From Porphyra umbilicalis (taxonomy: Eukaryota > Rhodophyta > Bangiophyceae > Bangiales > Bangiaceae): DNA of 64,000 nucleotides. How positions within the stretch are numbered: the first letter of the stretch is position 1; the number at the start of each line of letters is the position of its first letter. Where the stretch lies: contig KV918990.1 in the NCBI GenBank assembly GCA_002049455.2, positions 62,001 to 126,000 of the forward strand. Direction: 5' to 3'. The notes beneath the pieces were generated by a model. That model saw only the letters and a list, made by a program, of their open reading frames with translations, searched no databases and had not been told where the DNA came from. Positions 44,353 through 56,415 of the stretch are shown piece by piece. The position numbers were made by a program, and so were the translations under genes.

Positions 44353-47300
44353 TCACTCGCTCTCGCATTCTCCCTCCTCCCAATCGCCCTCATCCCGTGC
44401 ACGCTCTGACACGAACGCGTTGACAAAGAAGCGCGCCGCACGGAGCTCAGCCGTCGTCTTGGGCACCTTGTCGGGCATGACTGTCGCGCCGTGACGCTCG
44501 CAGAGGTCTTCCCAATCGTACTCTACCGACAACCAGCGCACGATGTCCTTGGCCTCGACGGCGTCGAGGCGTGCCGCGTCCGCGTCGGCCGGCACACTCC
44601 ACTGCAATCGCTCACACCCGTACTTTGTGAGCACGCAACCCTCGGTTGTCGGTGCACTCTCAGCACGCCGTACGACGAGGCGCGCCCACGCGCGTGACCT
44701 TGCCTGAGTGACTAGCGCGGCTTGGCCAACCCGAAGCTCCCCGCCTGGCCCCCGGTAGCGCACCCAGTCAAACCACGGTGCGCCGTGGAAGCTCTGAGCC
44801 GCTCGCACAGTGTGCGACATCCTCCCGCGTCGCGGGCGGGCGGGATCGCCGTAGTACAATGACTTGGCACACCCCAGCGTCGTACTGTCACTTACCCCGA
44901 GCGCAGTACCCAGCCCAGGCAGACCGTGGATGTGTGCCAGGTGTGCGATCGTGTACTGTTTCGTGTACCGCCGCCGCCGCGCCCCCCTCCGCCGCCGCCG
45001 ACGCCGCCGCCGCTGGCGCGCGTCGCTACTCTGGCTGTCGTACTCGGGATCTGACGACACTTCGGATGATGTCGCGGACGGCGGCTCATCGGCGCCATCA
45101 TCGAGAAGGATGCGGGAGAACTGCTCCACCAAGATCAGCTGCTCAATGAACTGGTCTCTCCTGTGGTTGGTCAAGTTGTACGCCTTTTTCACCGCCTTGT
45201 GTAGCGTTTCGTTGTACGCCGTGTTGCCATCGTAGAGGTTGCCCCGCAGCCGAAACTCATCGAGCAAGTGGGCAGCCATACGGTGAAGCTTGGTAGTGTG
45301 TGACGGGCCAAGTACTGGCTGGTAGTGGTCCACCACCCACTTGTGGGCCTTTGTCGTCAGCACCTCCGCCTCTGCTAGCGTTATGCCGCCGCCAGTACAC
45401 CGCGCCGAGAAGAGCTCGTTGGTCACATGGACCAGCTCGCAGATCGCCAGTGTGAGTGTACTGTGATCCACGCCATCCCCGTCCGAGCCGGCCACACCAA
45501 CCACCGCAAAAGGAAGAAAGGGCAGAGCACGCCGGTGCTCGCTACCTGTCATCGTTGCTTGCTTCTTTTCTTCTGGTACAAAGTACCTGCGGTACAGAGA
45601 AAACACGAGATACGAATCAGCGAATGAGGCTGTGGCTCCCGTTGTGTCAGAGCTTTGATAGCACCCACACAACACGAGCACCGCCCACACCACCCGAGCA
45701 CCCCCCGCCCCGCCGCCCCGCGGACCTTCCACATATCACGTACCCTGGATGGATATGCGGCACCCGTAGCCTGCGTGATGCGTACTTGAAGCGCAAGTTC
45801 ATTGCTCGCTCTGCGTTGGCCGCGGTGTCAAACCGCGTGCGGCCGCTCGCACCAGCAACTTGGCGCAGGTACAAGGGTACTTTGTTGGCCACTTTTCTGT
45901 TGATGCCCGAGTCCATCACCTGCGTGCTTGCGTTTGCGTGTGTGTGGAAGTGTGTAAGAAAAATCCAGGTAAGAAGCACAACGAAGATACGGAGCGGCGC
46001 CGTGAGATGAGCCGTTCTCAGCAGTATGTCCGGTGCCCAAACAGGATAAAAAACGTCGAGTGGAGCCAAGGGTGGCGATGCACACCATCATCATGATGGC
46101 CCATCATGGGCGAAGAGGGGACTCGCACGGGGGAGCCACCGTGAATTAGAGAGCAAGCGAACGTACGTGCAGGCGGTCAAACCCAGGCAAGCGATAAAGC
46201 ATCCGCGGTCCGTTTCCAAGTCCGGCCCAGGCGGCCAGGGCAGGTACCACACTGTTGAGGCTATGCTCCATCTCAACCTCTGCTCTCCGAGATGCAGCCC
46301 CCCAGAAGGTACCCATCGTCGCGTTACTGAGCTGCGACTTGACGGTAGCTTCGACGTCACGACTCGGTGCAGCGGCACCCGCCGCAGTGCACGAGTTGTC
46401 TCGCTCCACCATACACGGCGTGCACGGAAAGAAGCACCCAGATCCTTTCAGGCACATGATCGCACGCTCCTCCGGCTGGTCACAAACATACAGGAGCACC
46501 CGCGGGGAGACGCGCACGCTGCCACCACCGGGCACTTGTAGCCACACCCCGCGGTGGCTTGCCACCATGCACGTGCGGAAGACGAGATGTAAAATCCGCT
46601 GCAGCAGCTCTGCGCGCACCTCGTGCCCTTTGCGCGTCTCGAGGAACTTGGACTCAACTTGGGGGATGTAGGCCAGCGTCACCCACCGCACCTCCTTGTT
46701 AATATTGTTGACGATCCGCATCCGTAGCGGGTAGGCCGACACTGCGCCGCTACTACTGAGAACCGTCGAGTCCGAGTAAAGGTGCAGGCCAAGTACTCGC
46801 GTGCCTTGCCTCGTGGTACCCTGCACGTGGTAGAGCTGCTCCTTGTACATCTCCCCGTCCCATGCGCCTCGTAGTACAGTATCAGGGACAGAGTCGTCAG
46901 TGGTGTCGGGTCCCCAGTACAAGTCCCCGTGCTGGGTGTTGGCGACCTCGCTCCGGATAGCGTCCAGCGCGTCGCGGAAGCAGACACTGTACACCTTGCC
47001 GTCAATCTTCATGGACGCCTTCTTCCACTTGAGCGGGGCGATGAGCGCCCGTTTGAAGCGGCGCACCGAGGCGATAAACCGGTCAACTGTCTTGAAGGTA
47101 TCGGAGAACGGCTTGATGGTGGCGTTCGTACCCTGTTCGACGACCTTGGTGTACCTGTACAGCTTTCGCAACTGCTTTTGCGACAGACAAACGCCTCCCC
47201 CTCCACCAGTACATGCCCGTTCGAAGACGTGCCACAGCGCCTCATTCGTCCACGGCGCCCCACCACCGGACCGACGGCCACGACCGCGACCGCCACCCCT

Positions 47301-48010
47301 TCTGCCCTCCCCCTCCCCAAGTGGTGGAAAAGCATCTGTCACCTTCCTCACATCCCCAAAGCGTTCGTAGTGCTCAAAAACATCATCACAAAGCGCCCTG
47401 TCGGCCCTCTTGCCAGGGTCTCCACCACCCACGCCACCCATATCCCCCCATCAACGTCCCCACCACACGTACCATCGTCTCCTGTGCCCCTACCAGCCGC
47501 ATAACCGCGACCACGCCGCGCAGCACACGCGCCGGACCCCCAGTCCCCTGTAGAGCTGCTGTCGTCGTCGTGCGCCCCACTCGCTGCGCGCCGGATTCCA
47601 CGCCCTCGGCGGCTTCGGTTGCATTGAGCACGGCGCACCTGCTTGGTGCGCTCGGATGGTGCTCGCCGTCGGGTACGACCTCGGCGAGGCGATGGCGGAT
47701 GTGCCGTCAGTGTACGAGATAGCTCCAGGAAAATGGGCGCCTCTAGCTCGACCACGTGCACACCCATCCCACCAAGGTTGGTCCCACCTGGGTCAGTCCC
47801 ATCCAGGCCAGGGGTAGGAGCATGCACATCTCTCGCCACTGCAGCTGCCGTAGCTACGGGACCGTCGTCAGACTCAACGCAGTAGGTCCAAAGGGACGGT
47901 GCCGAGTTGCTGGGGGCGTCACGGGCATGAACGACGGTCACGTGCCTCTGCTCACCCAGGGCCGTCTTGAGCAGACGGCCGCAGCCTGGTACCCGACACA
48001 AAAAACTCAT
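44353..48010 (-). CDS. Plavaka-like DDE transposase with N-terminal C2H2 finger, copy 2
   Basis: Four exons: 1, 48010 to about 47494 or 47473; 2, about 47419-46167; 3, 45919-45744; 4, 45586-44353. Intron 2 (46166-45920, GTACGT...CGCAG) is phase 0 inside DRLH/VMDSGI. Intron 3 (45743-45587, GTACGT...CGCAG) splits a Gly codon exactly as the single intron of copy 1 does. The exon 1/2 junction is not certain: donors at 47493 or 47472 with an acceptor at 47420 fit the frames but give a very short intron without a good pyrimidine tract. The finger is C5, C10, H23, H28. Core motifs match copy 1: LHLYSDSTVL, VCDQPEERA with a Cys cluster, FDRLH, QATMTG and YNETLHKAVKKAYNLTNHR. An Arg-rich block (RRRRRRRRRRGARRRR) may be a nuclear signal. 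Divergent to the accessory gene. Confidence 0.8.
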
Positions 48011-48918
48011 GTCAGTCTCAGACACATGCGAGCAGTCGGTCTCGGAATGGAAAACCCAGACAGAGGCGACTGGTCGGTGTCGGAAGGAACGAGCGTGTAC
48101 CACGCACTGACCAGTACTGATTCAAGAGACACCGTCAAGGTCGCAGTACAATCATCTTCAATCAGGCGCTTGTCAGTAAGTAGCCTCCTAAAAGTAGCCC
48201 CCCAGAACTTCATGGTGGGTGACAGGGCTGTCAGATCATATGTCTCCTGTCAAATCGCTCGCCAAGCCGACACTCTCTGCGTGCTCTGTGTGGCAGCTGT
48301 GGAGACCCCCGCGCGCGAGAGGAGATTTCATTTCTTCGGTGTGTCAGAGTACATATCTGGTCACATGTCCAAGTGTACCGCGTCGCGGTCAGTACAGACC
48401 ATCGTTTTTGTGCTGAACAGCAGCGATTCGCCCAGCGAGGGTGGCCTCGCGAGCGCGTGAGGGGCATGCGCTTGGCTCATGCCTGACTTGGCCCGCGGCT
48501 TGGCCCGCGCACGACCAGCGGGGCCGTGTGGCCCGGTAGTGGCTCGGCCGGTCCTGGACCAGTCTGACGCCTGTCCTCTGCCCCTGGCACCCGCTGTCCC
48601 TCGCACCACTCCCGTGGGCTTCAAAAGTGAGGACCTTGCCCCGCTCTGGTACGTTACCAACCGTGGTGCCCCAGTTGCTGCTCTCAGCACCAGTACCCTC
48701 CTCCACCACCGCTCCACCGCCCACCTGCGCCACCGGTCAACCCGTCCCTGATACCGCCTGCCCCGAAGTCGGCTCCCAAGCCGGCCAAGTCGACCGTCCC
48801 AACCTAACCCGCCCCCCCCCCCGCCCCCCCGGACCTCCTGCCCGCACGCCCCTCCCTGGTGTTTTTACTGTGTCTTGGTGCCGTTTACGCGTCTTCTTCT
48901 GACCGCTGACAGAGCAGG
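48011..48918. promoter_or_regulatory. divergent intergenic region of element 2
   Basis: 908 bases between the start codons of the transposase and the accessory gene, about half the length of the equivalent region in element 1. Both promoters must lie here. No definite TATA box was recognised. Confidence 0.45.
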
Positions 48919-51900
48919 ATGTCTGTCGGGCCATTCCTCGGCCGCCTCCTGGTCTCCGTTGGCCACGTACTGGCCCCAGAGGTGGCAGAAACCGCCCTGT
49001 CGGCTGCCGCTGATGGTCGGCGGCGTCGCGCGCCGCTGGCGCACGCGGCCACGTCGCCGTCTACGGACGACGACGTCGTTCTGGTCTCTACCGTGGCGGC
49101 CGCTGCCACCACCGCGCCTCCCCCCGCCCCCGCCACCCTTGCCGCCCGCGCCACCCTTGCCGCCCCCGCCCCCGAGCCCGAGACTTCGCCTGGGTTCACT
49201 CCTCGTCACGCCTGCCCCTCTACAGAGATGGCAGGCGGTGGTCATCCACGTTTTCGGCGTTTGCGCCCGATGAGTGACGTGGCGAGGACGGCGTCGGGCG
49301 TGGCGACAGAGGGCGGTGCGGGCGGTGCAGCCGCACCGGCACGCCCTGCGACACCGTCTACACTGACGGACACCCCCAAGTCGGCGGCACCTGTGGCGGC
49401 GGTACCGGTGGCCGCGACGGTGGCCGAGACAACCAACACCGGCGGTGGCCCAGATGCCGTTGTCACTACCGGCGTGCCGCCGATAGGGAGACCGACTGTG
49501 CCTGGGGGTGGCTCTCGGTTGGCCGTCGTGGCGGACACGGCGGCGGACACCGGCGGTGCTGCGGCCGGCGACGTGGCCTGCAATGTCGGCATTGGCCGAC
49601 CAGCGACGGCCGCGGCTTCGTCTGCACGGAACAAGAATCGAGTCATTTCAAGTGGTATCGAGAAATTGTACGTACCGCGCCTGCGCCTGTGCTTTGTACT
49701 GTAGTAGGCGGGTCCTGGGAGCCGTGGCCCGAGTCAGAGCTTTACTGTCCATGTGAGGTGTGCTCCAGTGTGTACTCTGTGGCGCGCTCTCATGTACTGA
49801 CACGGAAAGCGTGCTTGCACCGCTCTTGCTCTTCTTTTCTTGTGCTGATGAGCTGGTACTTGATTGCTTTACTGTGTGTTTCCTGTGTGTACCTACAGCC
49901 AGACCAGCCTCACCTTCCTTTGGCAAGGCCGCAAGTCGGTTCCAGGGGGTGCTGCCGCTGCTGCATCGGAGCTCGTTTCGGGGGCCGCTGCCTCTGCGTC
50001 GAATGGCAGAGGCAATCTGGTGAAGAAAGGAACCGGGGGGCAGCCACTACCTCTGCGGATATCGAAGTCGGCACCAGCCATTGTTCCTCCTTCTCCTAAG
50101 CGTCTCAAGCGCACGCAGGCGCAGTTGATGGCGGCCGCGGCAGCTACCGCGTCTGGGGAGCTCGTGTGGCAGGTGGACGGGGTGGACGTCCCCGTCGCGC
50201 CGCCGGCTTGGGACCCCGCCACTTCCAACACTCTTCTGTGCTCCCAAATCGCGGCGCACAACTCCTACGTGTCCGCCCTAGAGACGCGAAAAGTGAACGA
50301 GGCGATTGCGGCAGTGGCGGGGGCGGTGGCCGCGCTATCCGCCAACCACAAGGCTCAGTCTAAGGCGGCCGCTGTCGACGTCGGCGCCGGTGTCGGCGCC
50401 GGCGTCGGTGCCGCGGACGCAGACGTCAATGCCGACGCCGACGCCGGCGCCGATTCTGACGTCGACGTCGACAAGGTCGACTTTCCCGCGAAGAAGCGCC
50501 TCCGAGTGGACGAGAACAAGGTGGCGACCACGGCCGCGGCCGCCTCCGACGCCGAAGACGAGATTGTCGTCGTGCCCCGGCAGCCCGCAGCCAAGACGTG
50601 CGGTGTCCGCCGCCGCCATAGTGGTCGGCGAGTCGCGGCCGCCAAGGGTGAGGGCGGCGCTGAGTCCGAGTTCACCGAGTGCGGCATCCGCAAGCCGCGG
50701 ATCCAGTCGTTGCGCAGCTACCTCATCACGAAGCTGCACACCCTCTTCTTAGCGCCGGACTGTGCCGACGACGTCTTCCACTCCCTGAACGGTCGCATCA
50801 CGTTTTTCGAGTCGGTGGTCATGCGGGTGGGCAAGGTCGGCCAGGCGGATGCGCAGACGCTGCTCAAGGAGGAGTTTATGGTGCCAGCCAAGAGCGACGG
50901 CAGTAAGCCGTCGCCAAAGAAGCTGAAGCCGTGGCTCGGCAAGGCGCTCAACAACGTCCACTACAACCTCAAGGAGGTTATCGTGCGGGCGTGGGCTGAA
51001 GCCACGGGCTACGACGGGACCAAGGCGGAGGCGGGCCGCTTCCTGAAAGGGAGGAGTTACTTGATGGAGTCGGTGGGGAGGCGCGGCGTGCTGATGGCCT
51101 ACTTGGCGGCCGTCAGCCACTGTGGGGGGGACGCCGACCAGTTCGCCTTTCCTGACGGAGAAGAGAGTGATGCAATCGTGACAGTCAGCCTTGCTACTCT
51201 TGCTTTCGTTCTCAGCAAGGTGCGGGTGACATGTGGTGTGGGGTGTCTTGTGTTGTGTGAGTGAATGGCAGTGAGAGATGCGCGTGGTCGGTGCTCTTGT
51301 GATGTCGCGGACTGGCACAGCTCATTTCAACTGGCTTGCATTGCGGACGTTCGGTGCTCGGGATGTATACTGACTTTACGAATGGTCGGCCGTGCTGTGC
51401 TTCACCGCTGGTCCTTGCTGTCTGCTGCTTCACCGCTGGTCCTTGCTGTCTGCTGCTTGCTACTTGCTGCCTTTGGACTGCTTTGTGTTGGTGCTGGCTG
51501 CTTGCCGCCGTTTGCACTTGTCGTGGTTGTGCTGCTCCTCGTTGCCCGTTGACTGCTTTGTACTGGTGCCTGCTGCTTGCCGCCGTTTGCACTTGTCGTG
51601 CTTGTGCTGCTGCTCGTTGCCATTTGACTACTTTGTGTTGGTGCCTTCTCCTTGCTGCCATTTGCACTCGTCGTGTTTCTGCTGCTTTTGGTTGCCCTGG
51701 GACTGTGTCGTCCGTTTGCACCTGTCGTGTTTGTGATGCTGGTGGTTGCCCCTTGACTACTTTGTGTTGGTGCCTGCTGCTTTCGGCCGTTTGCACTTGT
51801 CGTGTTTGTGCTGCTGTTGGTTGCCCTTTGACTATTTTGTGTTGGTGCCTGCTGCTTGCTGCCATTTGACTACTTTGTGTTGGTGCCTGCTGCTTTCTGC

Positions 51901-52992
51901 CGTTTGCACTTGTCGTGTTTGTGCTGCTGTTGGTTGCCCCTTGACTGCTTTGTGTTGGTGCCTGCTGCTTTCTGCCGTTTGCACTTGTCGTGTTTGTGCT
52001 GCTGCTCGTTTCCCGTTGACTGCGTTGTACTGGTGCCTGCTGCTTGCCGCCCGTTTGCACTTGTCGTGTTTGTGCTGCTGTTCGCTGCTTGCTACTTGCT
52101 TCCTGCTATTGGACTGTTTCGTGCCTACTGTCTTTGCTACTGTCTTTGCTTTCTGTGCTGGCCTGTTCGTTTTCTCTTTTTGTTCTCGTACTTGGACAAG
52201 CAGATTCGCATCATGCTGGAGGCGGCGTACACGTCGACCGCGGCTGGGCCGATTGTACCCAAGAGCCGCAAGATGGCCAAGCACAAGGAGCGCGTGAGAG
52301 CGAAGCGCCCCCGTGACGATGCTGGCGACTTGCACACGTTCTTGCATGGTGGCGTCATCAAGTCGGCCAGGGTGGTGTGGGCGAAGGAGCTGGCGTACTT
52401 GGACGTGAATGTGGACGAGTGCGGTGACTTCTGGGCCAAGGTCTTCAAGACAAACAAAGACAGTGCGGACAGAGCGACCATCGCTGAGCACCCCGGGGTA
52501 CCGAGCGCCAAGTTCTCTATCGACGTCAGCGTTGACGACCACACGGTCGTCGACTCCGCCGTCACTACCGAGGAGCTCGACTCGTTGCGCGTCTTTGCAC
52601 AAGAGTGGGTGGCGGACCAGATCGCATCCAACGTCGTCATGGACGTGGACGACAGCGAAGACGGTGACGGGGCTCGTGGAGGGGGAGGGGTGGATGGTGG
52701 GGACGGCGGGGCGGGTGGCGGTGGGGGCGGCGGCGGTGATGGTGGGGGGGGGATTCCGGTGGTGGCAACGGCGGCGGCGGTGGTGATGGTGGCGAGGGGG
52801 ATGCCGGCGGCGGCGGCGGCGGCGGCGGCGGTGATGGTGGGGGGGGGATTCCGGTGGTGGCAACGGCGGCGGCGGTGGTGATGGTGGCGAGGGGGATGCC
52901 GGCGGCGGCGGCGGCGGCGGCGGCGGTGATGGTGGGGGGGGGATTCCGGTGGTGGCAACGGCGGCGGCGGTGGTGATGGTGGCGAGGGGGAT

Positions 52993-53025
<33 letters not shown>

Positions 53026-53424
53026 CATGGTGGCGAGGGGGACACCGGTGGCGGCGGCGGCGGCGGTGATTGTGGTGGGGGGGACGCCTGTGGTGGCAAC
53101 GGCGGCTATGGGGGCTATGAGGGAGGGCGGCTCGTTGGCGTGGTTGGCCCGCACGGTGCCTCGGGGTGGCCGAGCGGCGGCGGCGGCGCTTCGGATGCGC
53201 CTTTCGTGCCGCGGCGTCTTGGTGCCGGTACCGGGCGCATCCCCAGTCCCATGCCTCGCCACCCGTCTTCCTCCGGGGAGGAGGAGGATGACATTGAGAT
53301 CCGGCGTCCAAAGAAAGCGCTTTGGACGCGCCGTCGGTCGCAGGGGAGCCGCCCGACGGGTGACGGCAGTATGGAGTCGGACTCACCCTTTTCCCTGGGA
53401 GACGCCGACAGCGCGTCTTCTTAG
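48919..53424 (+). CDS. transposon accessory protein, copy 2 (three exons)
   Basis: Exons are 48919-49667, 49899-51219 and 52204 onwards. Intron 1 (49668-49898, GTACGT...CTACAG) splits a Phe codon. Intron 2 (51220-52203, GTGCGG...AAGCAG) is phase 0 and is filled by a 75-bp minisatellite. The first open stop in exon 3 is at 52881 (915 aa), inside a Gly-rich 95-bp repeat. The same frame resumes beyond the repeat and ends naturally at 53424 with an acidic/basic tail (SSGEEEDDIEIRRPKK). The conserved helical core spans about residues 518-705: TLFLAPDCADDVF, RGVLMAYLAAVSH and LAFVLSKIRIMLE. It aligns with the minus-strand accessory protein at 555-3164. Before it come Ala/Thr-rich linkers, a basic PKRLKRTQ signal and a likely coiled coil. 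Function unknown. I chose the start at 48919 as the first ATG after the divergent region. Confidence 0.7.
51400..52110. repeat. 75-bp minisatellite inside intron 2 of the accessory gene
   Basis: The landmark TTGACTACTTTGTGTTGGTG, or close variants, occurs at 51549, 51624, 51753, 51828, 51941 and 52016. Three of the intervals are exactly 75 bases. About nine imperfect units are present, T-rich on the plus strand. Confidence 0.85.
52740..53035. repeat. 95-bp Gly-coding tandem repeat in exon 3
   Basis: Three near-identical copies, with the landmark GATTCCGGTGGTGGCAACGG at 52752, 52847 and 52942, each containing a run of about nine G. As written the unit is 95 bases, one short of a multiple of three, so successive copies are read in different frames and the second gives a stop at 52879-52881. 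Confidence 0.85.
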
Positions 53425-54133
53425 TCTGGTTTGAGTTCTCTGTATGTGTGTTTGTCCTGGCTATCGTCTTGCTTTGCCTGCATTGTCTTCTTTTGTTTGT
53501 TTGTTTGTTTCTCGTGGGGGTTGTGTCTGGGTGGGGCATCGGGAAGAAGCGGGCGCAGGCGTTGGTGCGGGGCACCGGGAGGGAGCTCGCGGGGATGGCT
53601 GGGGTGGGGGGTGGGGGGGGGGGGGGGGGGGCGTGAGAGCCCCAGGAGCGACCTGGAGCCTATCCCAGAAGGCGCCTGAAGGCCCTGTAAAATGGATATC
53701 AAGCAGCAACGTATAGCATTGGGAGGAGGTAACGTGGCCTGTCCACTGTGCCGCATAAGAGCGCTTCTGAGCACGTCACGTATCTCCTTGGGGTCGGTGT
53801 ACGTCGCGAGACGCAGGTGCGTCGCGCAGGTGCTACAGGGTTGAGTACGTTGCAGTGGAATGGTCGGCTACGCTTCAAGTCCTGTGCATTTGCATTCCGT
53901 CAGGACAGGGCCCCCACAGAGCCCTTGAGGGGGGGGTGTATGATAACCACCCCCCCTCCCAGAGGCATCACTGGCCAGTGTCACAGTACATGCACGTCTT
54001 AAAACGCGAATAATCGCTGATGTACTAGTTTGGAAGAACACTGTGGGGAAACGAGGCAAGTAACCCCGCGAATATGTGTACTGGGCCCATTTCACCTCAA
54101 TCTGAAATGCGACACGCTGTACTGGTCAGTACG
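53425..54133. other. right flank inside element 2
   Basis: 709 bases between the accessory gene and the right inverted repeat. It includes a T/G-rich stretch and a G run near 53610-53632. No gene was seen. Confidence 0.5.
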
Positions 54134-54164
54134 CCCAAGTACAGTGGTACACTTTCCCGACGAT
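54134..54164 (-). repeat. right terminal inverted repeat of element 2
   Basis: Inverse partner of 43674-43704, 29 of 31 bases matching. Confidence 0.75.
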
Positions 54165-55159
54165 GAACAGTACAGCCCTGGACTCTCCACTTTTGGGCAC
54201 GACCATACATTACAGTACTGTACCCTTCATCGTCAGATCAACCCCGTTTCAGAGCAATCTAGGGTTGCACACGACGCCCCTATTTCGGGGGCGTCAGTGG
54301 CGCGCGACGGATATGCACAGCACGTTGTCAAATTGGGTCACGGAGAACTTAAAATATATGCGAACCGTGAGAGGTCGTGAGAGAAATGTTTTTCCATGCA
54401 GCAAACCTCGTGACACCATCCTCGCAAATGTCGCTGTGTCGATCTCTAAAAGGCTCTGTCTGAGAAGGCTTTCTGACACCCCCAGAGACCTTCTTACCCC
54501 ACCCACCTGGTCACCCCTACCCATGTGCGTACTCGTCTACTCCCAATAGCTGCGGGCACCGCCCAACCACGGACACTTGTGCTTGCCTCCTTTCCTGTCC
54601 TCTCCCACTCCTTTCTCCTGCTGGCAGGGGGGGGGGGGCGAGGGGGGCTGCACATACATGCCGAGGGGGTCGGGGAGGATGGGGGCGCAAACGGTGTCGC
54701 TAGAGTGGGACGGCTGCTGGCATTGCCGTGCAGAGCTCTGGCAGGGTCATGGGGCAGGTCCTCCTTGCGCGATCAAACGGCACCCTTCACACCCAGTTCA
54801 AGGCAGACTTGGCGTACACAGTATGCATTCTTGCGGGCACATGGAGACCTCTGCTCGGACGCCTCACCGTCGTAGCTTGTGTCAGCCAGACTTTGTTCAG
54901 TACCTGTTGGCATGATAGTCTGCTACCAATGGGGACCCAGGATGCGCCCCCGGTCAACCGGGCAGCCAACCAGCGGGCTGGAAAACGTCAAGCCTTGTGC
55001 TTGGGGATAGCGGGGCGATTAATAATAATTCGAAGTGCTGGGCGGCGCCAATGCGCGCCCTCGGCATGTGTGCAGGTGACTGCCATGCTGCCCCCAGCCC
55101 CGCTCCTGGCTGCCGCCCAAGTGCACAAGTGCTGCCAACATCCCCGCTCGCTCTCCTGG

Positions 55160-55290
55160 CCGACCGCTCGGCCCACCCTCCTGGCGGACCGCCCCGCCCA
55201 CCCTCTGGTCGACCGCCCCACCCACCCTCCTGGCCGGAAGCCCCGGCCACCCTCTGTTCGATCGCCCCGCCCACCCTCCTGCCGACCGCC
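55160..55290. repeat. GC-rich minisatellite
   Basis: About four to five imperfect units of roughly 24-30 bp of the type GACCGCCCCGCCCACCCTCC-TGGC. Confidence 0.65.
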
Positions 55291-56280
55291 CTCGTTCCTG
55301 TCGTATTCTTATCTGCATCCCCTCCATCCCACGCATTCTCTCCAGCTCGCACGGGGGCGGGGGGGAGTCACTCTACGACGGGCCGGACGACGTTTGCAGT
55401 CGCTGGACTAGTGGTGGTGGCGACTGGGTGGGGATCCACACTGGCGCAGTGTGGATAGTGTGACGCGCGCGGTGGGTGGGTGGTGGATGGGTTGGATGAA
55501 CTGACCACGTACTTCTTTTTCGTGTTCGCTCGCCCGTCCCCCATGTATCCTTACCATGCATATGTGCGATGGCTTCCTCTTTCTTGGCTTCTGTTTCTTT
55601 GCAAACCAATGGGTGTTGCTGACATCGAAGTCGAGTAACTTGTGTCATACGCACATGCATGCGTGGTGTCCGCGAGTCGCTGACATGGTGAGCTTGCTGT
55701 TGTCCGGTGGCCTGTAGCTCTGTCAGAGTTTGCGGCTGTGTGCAGTTAGCTACATGTCTGCGTGACTCTGTAGCACACCGTGGCTTTCTTATCGATTTCG
55801 TGTCTGCTCTGCCACCCGTGCCCGCGCCGAGCAACAATAAAGCGACCGTGTCTTTCAATGCATCTTTGGCATGTATCCTCAATGCTGGCCGGTGTCACAT
55901 CCTTTCCTCCGTCAGGGTCTTGCTCCACTTCTTCCCCGAGACCTCCGAGGGATCATTGCGGCGAGTCTCGCAACATATGTCTCGAAGGATGTGAACTTCT
56001 CCTTAAAGATTGGGCAAAGAGGAGTTATGTACTCATTTTCGATCTCTCTCTGAACGCAAAGGGGTCGAGCAGCAATACGGTTCGGCCTTGTTGCAGATAC
56101 CTTGGAACCTGACACGAGATTTCATCAACGCGCTGTGTGGTCGTTGCGCCAAAAGCTGGAGAGGCCCCAGTCAAGCCGATCGATGTCTGGGCCAATCAAA
56201 CGCAGAAGAGCGCCTCTTGGTTAGGCCTGGACTCTCCACTTCTTGGCGCAACGACAATAAGACGCCTTACTGACGCCCCA

Positions 56281-56415
56281 TTATTGTGCTTCTCACAAAA
56301 ACTGGACCTCGGTGCATCAGCTTCCGTTGCAAAATCACTGTTTCATTGGCTCAGGGGGCGGTTAATGATGCTGAAGCGGATGTTGCGGATCCAGTTTTTG
56401 TGAGAAGCACAATAA
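56281..56415. repeat. 135-bp foldback element with 26-bp perfect arms
   Basis: Arm 56281-56306 (begins TTATTGTGCTTCTCACAAAA) is the exact inverse of 56390-56415. The 83-base interior is not self-complementary over its length. Small size and perfect arms suggest a MITE-like or solo-hairpin element. GACGCCCCA-type sequence lies on both sides. Confidence 0.85.

Larger units (their letters stand above)
43674..54164. mobile_element. Plavaka-like DNA transposon, copy 2 (about 10.5 kb)
   Basis: The ends at 43674-43704 and 54134-54164 are inverted copies, 29 of 31 bases matching, beginning ATCGTCGGGAAAGTGTACCA. Inside are a minus-strand four-exon transposase (44353-48010) and a divergent plus-strand accessory gene (48919 to 52881 or 53424), the same pair as in element 1. 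GTACTG-type motifs crowd both ends, and GTGGGCTACAAGTC-type repeats follow the left end (43816-43921). No clear target-site duplication was found in the flanking bases, so the true ends may lie a few bases away. Confidence 0.7.
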
